This document shows, in pieces, positions 1-8,990 of a stretch of 64,000 nucleotides of DNA. The stretch covers positions 124,001-188,000 of the forward strand of contig NC_084599.1 in NCBI RefSeq assembly GCF_033807715.1, read 5' to 3'. This DNA is from Cololabis saira (Eukaryota; Chordata; Actinopteri; Beloniformes; Belonidae). The notes beneath the pieces are model-generated. The model was not told the DNA's origin and ran no database searches. It saw only the letters and a list, made by a program, of their open reading frames with translations. Position numbers and translations under genes: made by a program. Position 1 is the stretch's first letter, and each line of letters begins with the position of its first letter.

Positions 1-1041
1 CAAAAGTTATAGCAGAAAAAAGGGACAACCAATCAGAAGAAGGGGCGGGGCTAATTCAGGTCAATGAAGGTCAAGGACTCCATACAGAATCTGATGACAC
101 CACCCACGACTCTCTATGTCAAACCATTCCAAAGTTATAGCAGAAAATCGGGACAACCAATCAGAAGAAGGGGCGGGGCTAATTAAGGCCAACGAAGCTT
201 AAGGACTCATTACAGAGTCCCATGACACCACCCACGACTTCCTATGTCAAACCATTCAAAAGTTATAGCAGAAAAAAGGGGCAACCAATCAGAAGAAGGG
301 GCGGGGCTAATTTAAGCCAATGAAGGTCAAGGGCTCCATAAAGAATCTGATGACACCACCCACGACTCTCTATGTCAAACCATTCCAAAGTTATAGCAGA
401 AAATCGGGACAACCAATCAGAAGAAGGGGCGGGGCTAATTAAGGCTAACGAAGCTTAAGGACTCATTACAGAGTCCCATGACACCACCCACGACTTCCTA
501 GGTCAAACCATTCAAAAGTTATAGCAGAAAAAAGGGACAACCAATCAGAAGAAGGGGCGGGGCTAATTAAGGCCAACGAAGCTTGAGGACTAATTACAGA
601 GTCCCATGACACCACCCACGACTTCCTATGTCAAACAATTAAAATGTTATAGCAGAAAAAAGGGACAACCAATGACAAGAAGGGGCGGGGCTAATTCAGG
701 CCAATGAAGGTCAAGGACTCCATACAGAATCTTATGACACCACCCAGGACTCTCTATGTCAAACCATTCCAAAGTTATAGCAGAAAATCGGGACAACCAA
801 TCAGAAGAAGGGGCGGGGCTAATTAAGGCCAACGAAGCTTAAGAACTCATTACAGAGTCCCATGATACCACCCATGACTTCCTATGTCAAACCATTCAAA
901 AGTTATAGCAGAAAAAAGGGACAACCAATCAGAAGAAGGGGCGGGGCTAATTAAGGCCAACGAAGCTTAAGGACTCATTACAGAGTCCCATGACACCACC
1001 CACAACTCTCTATGTCAAACCATTCAAAAGTTATGGCAGAG
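1..1041 (+). repeat. Tandem array of a 128-bp unit, about 8 copies
   Basis: The phrase AAAGTTATAGCAGAAAA recurs at positions 3, 131, 259 and 387, giving an exact 128-bp period that continues to about 1040 with point differences. Each unit carries ACCAATCAGAAGAAGGGGC followed by GGGGCTAATT, that is a CCAAT-box word next to a GC-box word. Single or double copies of the same unit recur in reverse near 4190-4350, 5080-5250 and 51400-51720, and forward near 29830-30030 and 55320-55750, always at the same side of the repeat-family element. Confidence 0.9.
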
Positions 1042-1045
1042 AAAA

Positions 1046-2420
1046 GTATTTTAGGGGGCGCTGTTGAGCCGTTAGGCCACGCCCATTAATGCAAACCATG
1101 AAATATCAAATGTATCACCAAGTCTGGCTTGCATGCAAAATTTGGTGACTTTTGGAGAACTATCAAATATGGACCAATCACATGAAGGGGGGGCGCGCCT
1201 TTTGGGGTCTAGCGTCGCCACGGTAACACTTTTGAAAGAGAAAAGTAATGCGTGGTGTCGCAGGATGTAGACGCACATTTTGATGTATAACACACCTGGG
1301 GGCACGTTACGGTTCGGGCTGAATTAACTGCCGAAGGAATGGCATAAATTTCGCCAAAATGACACAATGTATTCAAAATGGCCGACATCCTGTTCGGTTT
1401 CGGCCATGGCTCCAGGAGACTTTTCTTTAAGTTGTGCCATGATACAGGTGTGTAGCGATTTTCGTGCATGTACGTCAAACCGTATTGTGGGGCTTGAGGC
1501 ACAAAGTTTTCCGGGGGGCGCTGTTGAGCCATTTTGCCACGCCCATTAATGCAAACCATGAAATATCAAATTTATCGCCAGGCCTGGCTTGCGTGCCAAT
1601 TTTGGTGCCTTTTGGGGAAATATCAAATATGGACCAATCAGATGAAGGGGGAGCGTGCTTTTTGGCGTCTAGCGTCGCCACGGTAACACTTTTGAAAGAG
1701 AAAAGTAATGCGTGTAGTCGCAGGATGGAGACGCACATTTTGATGTATAACACATCTGGGTTCACGATACGGTTCGGGCCGTATTAATTCTCGAAGGAAT
1801 GGCATATATTGCTCCAAAATTACGTGATTAATTCAGAATGTTCAAAATGGCCGACTTCCTGTACGGTTTCGGCCATGGCGCCAAGAGACTTTTCTTTAAG
1901 TTGCGACATGATACAGGTGTGTACCGATTTTCGTTCATGTACGTCACACCGTATTCTGGGGCTTGAGGCGCAAAGTTTTTTCGGTCTGAACCAACCAGAT
2001 GAAGGGTGGGCGCGCTTTTTGGCGTCTAGCGTCGCCACGGTAACGCTTTTAAAAAAGAAAAGTAATGCGTGTTGTCGCAGGATGAAGACGCACATTTTGA
2101 TGTATAACACAGTTGGGGGCACGTTATGGATCGGGCCGTATTAACTGCCGAAGGAATGGCATAAATTGCGCCAAAGTGACACGATTAATTCAAAATGGCC
2201 GACTTCCTGTTCGGTTTCTCAACATGACGCCCAGAGACTTTTCTTTAAGTTGTCCCATGATACAGGTGTGTACCGATTTTCGTGCATGTACGACAAACCG
2301 CATTGTGGGGCTTGAGGCACAAAGTTTTCAAGGGGGCGCTGTTGAGCCATTTTACCACTCCCATTAATGCAAACCCTTAAATATCAAATTTTTCGCCAGG
2401 CCTGACTTGCATGCAAAATT
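1046..2420 (+). repeat. Tandem units of about 462 bp inside repeat-family copy 1
   Basis: The phrase GGGGGCGCTGTTGAGCC occurs at about 1054, 1516 and 2334. The first interval is 462 bp. The second covers two units, one of which lacks about 105 bp near 1978, where the word TTTTTTCGGTCTGAACCAA joins two otherwise distant parts of the unit. Each unit includes the word AAAATGGCCGAC and a stretch running through GCGTCTAGCGTCGCCACGG. The same unit with the same internal deletion is found in copy 2 (near 3245) and copy 4 (near 50465). Confidence 0.85.
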
Positions 2421-2557
2421 TGGTGACTTTTTGGGCACGTTTAGGGGGCCAAAAAGGCCTTCCTTTTGTCAGAACAATAAGAAGAAGAAGAAGAAGAAGA
2501 AGAAGAATAATTCCTGCAATTACAATAGGGCCTTCGCACTGCAAGTGCTCGGGCCCT

Positions 2558-2670
2558 AATTACGAAATATAAACAGTATACTGTATACATTGAAATGAAA
2601 AATTATATGCTCATTATACCACAGCACAGCAATCAGATTGCAGGATTTCACCTTTCGGTTTTCCATATTT
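2558..2670. other. Unique AT-rich spacer between two opposed repeat copies
   Basis: This 113-bp AT-rich stretch separates the GGGCCCTAATT end of copy 1 from the AGGGCCCGAGCAC start of copy 2. It shows no gene or repeat that I recognise. The two arms carry different microsatellites at matching places, GAA repeats on the left and TTA repeats on the right. Confidence 0.6.
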
Positions 2671-4377
2671 AGGGCCCGAGCACCTTCAGTGCGAAGGCCC
2701 TATTGTATCTGTAGGAATTCTTCGCGTTATTATTATTATTATTATTATTATTTTTCTGACGAAAGGAGGGCCTTTTTGCCCCCCTAAACGCGCCCAAAAA
2801 GTCACCAAATTTTGCACGCAAACCAGGCCTGGCGAAAAATTTGATATTTAATGGTTTGCATTAATGGGCGTGGCAAAATGGCTCAACAGCGCCCCCTTGA
2901 AAACTTTGTGCCTCAAGCCCCACGATACGGTTTGACGTACATGCACGAAAATCGGTACACACCTGTATCATGGCGCAACTGAAAGAAAAGTCTCTTGGCG
3001 TCATGCCCGAAACCGAACAGGAAGTCGGCCATTTTGAATTAGTCGTGTCATTTTGGCGAAATTTATGCCATTCCTTCGAAAGTTAATTCAGCCCGAACCG
3101 TAACGTGCCCCCAAGTGTGTTATACATCAAAATGTGCGTCTCCATCCTGCGACAACACGCATTACTTTTCTCTTTCAAAAGCGTTACCGTGGCGGCGCTA
3201 GACGCCAAAAAGCGCGCCCACCCTTCATCTGATTGGTTCGACAGAAAAAACTTTGTGCCTCAAGCCCCATAATACGGTTTGACGTACATGAACGAAAATC
3301 GGTACACTCCTGTATTATGTCGCAACTAAAAGAAAAGTCTCTTGGCGCCATGGCCGAAACCGAACAGGAAGTCGGCTATTTTGAACATTCTGAATTAGTT
3401 GCGTAATTTTGGAGCAATATATGCCATTCCTTCGAGGGTTAATTCAGCCCGAACTGTATTGTGAACCCAGATGTGTTATACATCAACATGTGCGTCTCCA
3501 TCCTGCGACTACACGCATTACTTTTCTCTTTGAAAAGTGTTACCGTGGCGACGCTAGACACCAACAAGCGCACCCCCCCTTCATCTGATTGGTCCATATT
3601 TGATAGTTCCCCAAAAGGCACCAAATTTGGCACGCAAGCCAGGCCTGGAGATAAATTTGATATTTCATGGTTTGCATTAATGGGCGTGGCAAAATGGCTC
3701 AACAGCGCCCCCCGGAAAACTTTGTGCCTCAAGCCCCACAATACGGTTTGACGTACATGCACGAGAATCGCTACACACCTGTATCATGGCACAACTTAAA
3801 GAAAAGTCTCTTGGAGCCATGGCCGAAACCGAACAGGATGTCGGCCATTTTGAATAAATTGTGTAATTTTGGCGAAATTTATGCCATTCCTTCGGCAGTT
3901 AATTCAGCCCGAACCGTAACGTGCACCCAGGTGTGTTATACATCAAAATGTGCGTCTACATCCTGCGACACCACGCATTACTTTTCTCTTTCAAAAGTGT
4001 TACCGTGGCGACGCTAGACGCCAAAAGGCGCGGCCCCCCCTTCATGTGATTGGTCCATATTTGATAGTTCTCCAAAAGTCACCAAATTTTGCATGCAAGA
4101 CAGACTTGGCGATAAATTTGATATTTCTTGGTTTGCATTAATGGGCGTGGCCTAACGGCTCAACAGCGCCCCCTAGAATACTTTTATCTGCCATAACTTT
4201 TGAATGGTTTGACATAGGAAGTCGTGGGTGGTGTCATGGGATTCTGTAATGAGTCCTTAAGCTTAGTTGGCCTTAATTAGCCCCGCCCCTTCTTCTGATT
4301 GGTTGTCCCGATTTTCTGCTATAACTTTGGAATGGTTTGACATAGAGAGTCCCGCTTCCTGATTCAAACGTCTGCTG

Positions 4378-4530
4378 GCCCCGCCCCCCGACCAATCAGT
4401 GGCGAGTAGGGTGATGACGGCCCGCCCCCCGACCAATCAGTGGCGAGTAGGGTGATGACGGCCCCGCCCCCCGACCAATCAGTGGCGAGTAGGGTGATGA
4501 CGGCCCCGCCCCCGACCAATCCGCTGTTGT
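4378..4530 (+). repeat. 41-42-bp minisatellite with CCAAT and GC-rich words
   Basis: The word GACCAATCAGTGGCGAGTAG starts at 4390, 4431 and 4473, and a degenerate copy starts at 4514. The period is 41 or 42 bp. Each unit contains a CCCCGCCCCC tract followed by GACCAATC, resembling the CCAAT and GC-box pair of the neighbouring 128-bp repeat in a different arrangement. Confidence 0.85.
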
Positions 4531-4737
4531 AATGTGGTGACATCAGAAATAGTCCCGTGCTCAGCCCGGTTAGAACCTCGGTTGAATGGTTACAGAAAAA
4601 GTAATAATAAAATAGTAGTGTTTTACTAATATTTATACCTTACAAATATTTAAAAAATTAGGAAAAAAAGTTCCAGACATTGTATCGCTATGTTGGTCTC
4701 TCATAAGCCAGTAAGTCAAACTGAAAGTTATAGTTGA

Positions 4738-4812
4738 GTCTTAGCTCAACCAGAGCATTACGGTCTATGGTGCCGGAGGTCCGGAGTTCGAGACCGGCTG
4801 TATCCCGAAATT
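4738..4812 (+). repeat. tRNA-like SINE head or tRNA pseudogene
   Basis: The segment has an A-box-like TTAGCTCAACCAGAGC, whose GCTC and GAGC can form a D-stem, and a B-box-like GAGTTCGAGACC about 30 bases later. The T-arm pairs only four bases and no convincing anticodon stem forms, so it is not a functional tRNA. A poly-T tract of about ten bases follows at 4811, which fits an RNA polymerase III terminator, and repeat-family sequence resumes after it. A SINE head or decayed tRNA retropseudogene is most likely. Confidence 0.5.
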
Positions 4813-5325
4813 TTTTTTTTTTACATCAAAATTTTCGTCTCTGTCCTGCGACGACGCACATTACTTTTCTATTTCAAAAGTGTTACCGTGGCGACGCTAG
4901 ACGCGAAAAAGCGCTCGTCCCCTTCATCTGATTGGTCCATATTTGATAGTTCTCCAAAAGTCACCCAAATTTGCATGCAAGCCAGGCCTGGTGATAAATT
5001 TGATATTTAATGGTTTGCATTAATGGGCGTGGCAAAATGGCTCAACAGCGCCCCCTAGAATACTTTTCTCTGCCATAACTTTTGAATGGTTTGACATAGA
5101 GAGTCGTGGGTGGTGTCATGGGACTCGGTATTAAGTCCTTGACCTTCATTGGCCTGAATTAGCCCCGCCCCTTCTTCTGATTGGTTGTTCCTTTTTTCTG
5201 CTATAACTTTTGAATGGTTTGACATAGAGAGTCGTGGGTGGTGTCATTTCTGATATGCTTATGGGGGCGGTGGACGTGAGTGCGAGGGCCCGTTCATCGC
5301 TGCTTGCAGCTTTAATTCCGTATTG

Positions 5326-5605
5326 TTATGTCTCAGAGAGAGCAGGGAGTGAAGGATGGGGCAGTTGTTGTGTATGATGTGGTTCTTTGCAGTAACATAG
5401 TAACCAATCATGGCTCTTAGCCTCTGACTGGTTGGCCCCCCCTGATCTAAGGGATCTGTCCGGTATGTATTCAGTCAGCATGTCAACCATGTAGGAGGGA
5501 GCTAAGCCATTCATAGATTTAAAAACAATAAGAAGTACTTTAAAATCTACTCTTTGTTGACAGGGAGCCAGTGAAGAGAGGATAAAACAGGAGTGATGTG
5601 TTCAT
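5326..5605 (-). pseudogene. L2-clade LINE, ORF2 C-terminal fragment
   Basis: On the minus strand the frames read HITPVLSSLHWLPV, then after a frameshift NGLAPSYMVDMLTEYIPDRS. This is the signature C-terminal region of L2-type reverse transcriptases in fish (LHWLPV, then a GLAPSYL-like word, then RSLRS). Only about 90 codons survive, with at least one frameshift or stop near 5525. It is a dead 3' fragment. Confidence 0.7.
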
Positions 5606-5711
5606 ACCTAATGGTTAGGGTTAGAATTTGGACATGCAAGAAAACTAGAGTACCTGACCAAGGGACCAAACGAGGAGACAGTGTTGTACAAGTGACATCC
5701 ACGCCTACATT

Positions 5712-6020
5712 GATTGATTGAAACCTTTATTGTCCCCTCTGGGGAAAATCAGTTGTCAAACAGCTCATGACATTTAAGAGGAAGACAAACAGAAACATGT
5801 GCAGATAACAACATGTGCATGTGTTAAAGTGCAACATGTGCAGATAAAAGACAGTTATCCTACCAACTTCAGCTCCAGGTTGGAGCTGGAGGCTCCAGGC
5901 TCCAGAGCTCCAGGTCTGCCTGGGCCTGCAGGGCCTGGTTAGAAAGTCGGAGAGCAGCAGGAATAAACAACTGTCCAAATGTCTTTGTGCTCAGATGGGC
6001 GAGGACAAATCTGTCGCTGA
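5712..6020 (-). pseudogene. Rex1/CR1-like LINE 3' end
   Basis: The minus strand encodes a short run with FGQLFIPAALRLSNQAL, comparable to the FSRSFVPSAITELN word at the C-terminus of the Rex1-like element at 9132. It is followed by a 3' tail reading GGGGACAATAAAGGTTTC and short CAAT repeats. A CTCCAGGCTCCAGAGCTCCAG stretch at 5880-5915 is internally repetitive. No other part of the LINE is present. Confidence 0.55.
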
Positions 6021-6860
6021 ATTACAAATATACAATTACAGAGGGACTTGTCGGGATAAAAACTTCAAGTTAAAGCCACAGTTTCTTTTTTTCCTGTTTC
6101 CATGTGTCCAGTAACAGTTACCTTGCTGTTTCATAACTGGTGTACAGTAGAAGCGTGAAAAAAGACAGTTCCCTTAGGTCTTTATATGTCACTCAGCGGT
6201 CTTTAAAGCAATTCACGTTGCCCCTTCACAGTAATCAAAGTTGAGTGCTGACACCCCAAAGGGTAGCCAGAGTGCTAAATGTTGTCTTCTTTGATAGCTT
6301 GTTAATCTGTGGACTGATGATGTATGCAGCAGTTCATGTGTGGAAAAAAATTACTCGAGTGCTGTCAGGTTATTTTCTTTCATGTGTTTCTCAAACAAGA
6401 AGCCCTAAAGCCAATATGTCAAAACTCCAAGTACGTTTTGTCAACAAAGTATTTGATTTATAACAACTTAAAAATACATATGCAACAAAGATATCGCCCC
6501 CAACATGAGCATCACCCGCAACAGAACGCAAGGGAATGCAAGATCAACTTTCTCCACCCCAACGTAGTGGGTATCATATGAAACTAGAAAAAGCTACAAT
6601 TTCAGATGATACTGAACATAATCTTTTCTGGGCCGATCACTTCATGCCGATTTAAAAAAAAAAACCTAAGCCAAATTTCACATTTCACAACCCGCACATC
6701 TGATTGCGTGTTCATCACACAATATGTCAGCAAATCCCAAAGCTATTCCGACCCAAAGTAGTATATTTTTCTTTACCCTTTCGTTGTCATTTTCAGTCTA
6801 TCCACAGCATTCTTTGACCAGAACTCACGATTTAATCCTTCACAGTAGTGAAACTGCTTC
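6021..6860. other. No recognised gene; AT-rich sequence
   Basis: Frames of 72-85 codons occur on the plus strand at 6245-6581, but they overlap in two registers and show no known motif. I see no splice-supported exon and no repeat that recurs elsewhere in the window. Confidence 0.5.
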
Positions 6861-7208
6861 TGTTACGCCTCTGAAAAAGGGCGAGAAATAATCACAAGAG
6901 AGTTAACAATGTTAACAATAATCACATTTACAGAGGTTACATATATAAAACATAGTATTCCTTCTGAGACATACATCCCATTTTGATTAAATGTAAATAA
7001 TGTCTTATATTAGCTCAAGAATTTTAGTAGACTCTCGCCAAAAATCATAAAACCTCCTTAATAACCAATAAACAACACTGTTCACAATACATTTACATTA
7101 TATGCACCTGTAGACTTGTAATACAATAGAAAACTGGACGTAGATACACAAAACAATGGCAGGTCCATGCGCACCGGCGGTACACAAAATGGCAGCGGCT
7201 CCGTACGC

Positions 7209-7239
<31 letters not shown>

Positions 7240-7367
7240 CACTCGACAACACTCGGTAAAACTCTGCTCTACATTACTTTTAAACAAACATAAAAAATTC
7301 TGTAACTACTCCGAAATATATCACAAACTTATTCCAATTATTTATATAGCAAATTTTACCGGTAACA
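6861..7367 (-). mobile_element. LTR-like unit of a decayed gypsy element
   Basis: The segment starts TGTTACGCC and ends GGTAACA, so its ends are the TG...CA and short inverted repeat typical of an LTR. It lies directly downstream, on the minus strand, of a gypsy pol fragment (7371-8074), where the 3' LTR should be. A word of about 26 bp beginning GAAAAAGGGCGAGAAATAAT occurs both near the start (6873) and just outside the unit (7374), which suggests a rearrangement at the pol-LTR junction. A CA microsatellite lies inside. Confidence 0.45.
7212..7242 (+). repeat. CA microsatellite
   Basis: About 14 CA units, following CATACATA. The apparent frame of VCVCV codons on the minus strand is only this repeat. 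Confidence 0.9.
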
Positions 7368-7370
7368 TAC

Positions 7371-8074
7371 CAGAAAAAGGGCGAGAAATAATCACAAGAA
7401 TGATGCAGTCTTTTCCGAACCAGAGCATTTACTCAAGTCATCATTGATTGTCAGTTTGTCCCATTCTCTTAACAAACACTTTGAACAAACACTCTTTACC
7501 TCTTTAACTGGGGGTTTAGAACCTGACAGTTTACATTCTAGCACGGGACAAATGACTGGGTCAGCTTTCTGTGCTTCTCTCAACTGTTCTTTTGGTATTG
7601 GGCTGATCGATGCAGCGTCTGGCTCGTTTTCAGCTGAGATTGACATGGATACAGCTGCGAGTGACCAAGTTACAGGGGACTCTTTCTGTACCTCAACAGC
7701 TTGGATGGCAGCAGCAATGGTGTCAAGCGGCAGTTCCACAGAACATTCTCTCATTAGTGACTCAACATCCAGCGGCATTCTCGGCAAAGCATCAGCGTCA
7801 CTGTTCTCCTTCCCTGGTCTGTACTTGATTGCAAAGTGAAAATCACCTAGAGGTGGTGGCATTCAGTTTTGCAGTCGATAAGATGTAGGTTAGCGTGTTA
7901 TTATCACTATACACAGTGAACGTCGGAGCATAGTACGGGTAATCCGGGAATTTATCAATGATCGCCCACTTTAAAGCAAAAAATTCTAGCTTGCCGCATG
8001 GAGGTGATAGTCTTTTTCAGCTGCTGTTAATGTACAAGAGCCGTAAGCAATAACCCTAAGCTTGCTGTCTTGTT
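7371..8074 (-). pseudogene. Ty3/gypsy pol fragment (RNase H)
   Basis: The minus strand from about 8070 reads SKLRVIAYGS, then LTAAEKDYHLHAGKLEFFAL and TFTVYSDNNTLTYI, and after a small frame disturbance near 7865 FAIKYRPGKENSDADALPRM. These are RNase H motifs of Ty3/gypsy elements: the catalytic E in EFFALKW, the D in YSDNN, and the terminal YRPGKxNxDADALSR block, with S replaced by P here. About 130 codons of linker follow to a stop at 7392. Reverse transcriptase and integrase are missing. The left boundary meets an LTR-like unit and the right boundary meets the poly-A tail of the L1 copy. Confidence 0.75.
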
Positions 8075-8465
8075 TTTTGGTTTTTTTTTAATAATGTTTT
8101 TATTGAAAATTGATACCATGACGGTAGAAACCTAAGGTATATATATGTGCATTATTACTATATTTAATATATATACATATATACGCATACATATGCATAC
8201 ACATACATAAATATATACATACAAACCCAGTGTTTTGTATGTCAGGCACTGGAAATCTGCAACAAAAAAACCACAAACAAAGTACGAAACCGGCACGGAG
8301 CCGACCAAAACATGAAGGGCAATCGACCCAAATCTTGAGATCTGATCGCAGTCTGAGCTAAGCTACCGCTACCGCTACCTAACCCCAAAAACTACAAAGC
8401 AAGCATGCAGGTGAACAAGCCAGTGTGTATGTCTATGTGTGTGTATGCGTGTATGTATATGATCA

Positions 8466-8533
<68 letters not shown>

Positions 8534-8534
8534 T

Positions 8535-8614
<80 letters not shown>

Positions 8615-8990
8615 AACCAAACAAAGCTCCACCTGAAGTGTATCTATAGTGGGGGAGGGGGGGGCCCCCACGGCGCGGAAAGAAGCAGCCAGGGATCCCG
8701 CGGCGGCAGACCGCGACCCAGACCCTTAATCTCATGCATTCTTAATCCTCTCATTTGACTGACTGTTTAGTGCCAGAATGAAGTTATATACATTTGAAAT
8801 CATTCTTTTTTGATGTGGAGTACGTGAAAGCAAGCTTTCCCGAGGTTGCTCTGGAGGTACAGAGGGAAAATTAGGGAAAGACCTGGGGGCAAAATTACAA
8901 ATTTGAAAATAGCAAAACAAATGAGTAACAGGGAGGCCATGATTAGATGACAAATTGGCAAAACTATCAAAGACACCATCTACATATAAA
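8075..8990 (-). pseudogene. L1 copy 1, segment 5: ORF2 C-terminus and 3' UTR
   Basis: The minus strand reads YVDGVFDSFANLSSNHGLP, then THLFCYFQICNF and a terminal QSNERIKNA with a stop at 8732. This is the C-terminal tail of L1-clade ORF2. The 3' UTR contains a GT repeat of about 145 bp (8466-8610) and ends in a poly-A tract, seen as TTTTTTTTTAATAATG on the plus strand. The upstream junction at about 8990 is the insertion point of a Rex1-like LINE. Confidence 0.75.
8466..8610 (+). repeat. GT microsatellite in the L1 3' UTR
   Basis: About 145 bp of nearly pure GT, with single interruptions near 8530-8538 (TTTGTACG). Four apparent frames on both strands consist only of VC, CV, TH or HT codons and are not genes. 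Confidence 0.95.

Larger units (their letters stand above)
1..2557 (+). mobile_element. Modular interspersed repeat family, copy 1 (left part off window)
   Basis: This is the first of five copies of one unclassified repeat family in the window. Reading left to right it consists of a 128-bp tandem array, about three tandem units of roughly 462 bp, a short tract with GAA repeats, and a terminal block ending in GGGCCCTAATTA. The opposite terminus, seen in other copies, begins TTAAAGCTGCAAGCAGCGAT and then GGGCCCTCGCAC. Open frames of 100-116 codons occur on both strands but differ between copies and show no protein family, so I treat the element as non-coding. The class is unknown; a non-autonomous DNA element or a composite satellite-derived element are both possible. 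Confidence 0.75.
2671..5314 (-). mobile_element. Modular interspersed repeat family, copy 2 (inverted)
   Basis: This copy is the reverse complement of copy 1 in organisation. It starts with the GGGCCC terminal block, then a TTA microsatellite (about 2719-2751), then about three 462-bp units, then one to two 128-bp units, and ends in CGAGGGCCCGTTCATCGCTG and GCTTGCAGCTTTAATT near 5314. Between 4345 and 4830 the array is interrupted by a 41-bp minisatellite and a tRNA-like segment, after which the 462-bp and 128-bp sequence resumes. It is therefore a complete but rearranged copy. Confidence 0.75.

Noticed and set aside
1..1041. CRISPR-like array because of regular spacing.
   Set aside because: The whole 128-bp unit repeats with no variable spacers, and the window is vertebrate.
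1072..4141. Frames of 60-116 codons in the repeat-family copies, for example 1209-1559 and 3667-4017.
   Set aside because: The same peptides recur only because the repeat recurs; frames break in other copies, overlap on both strands and match no protein family.
4738..4812. Functional tRNA gene.
   Set aside because: A and B boxes are present but the T-arm pairs only four bases and no proper anticodon stem forms.
8375..8758. Several frames of 74-117 codons over the GT tract (poly Cys-Val or Thr-His).
   Set aside because: They are translations of a dinucleotide repeat and exist in every register on both strands.
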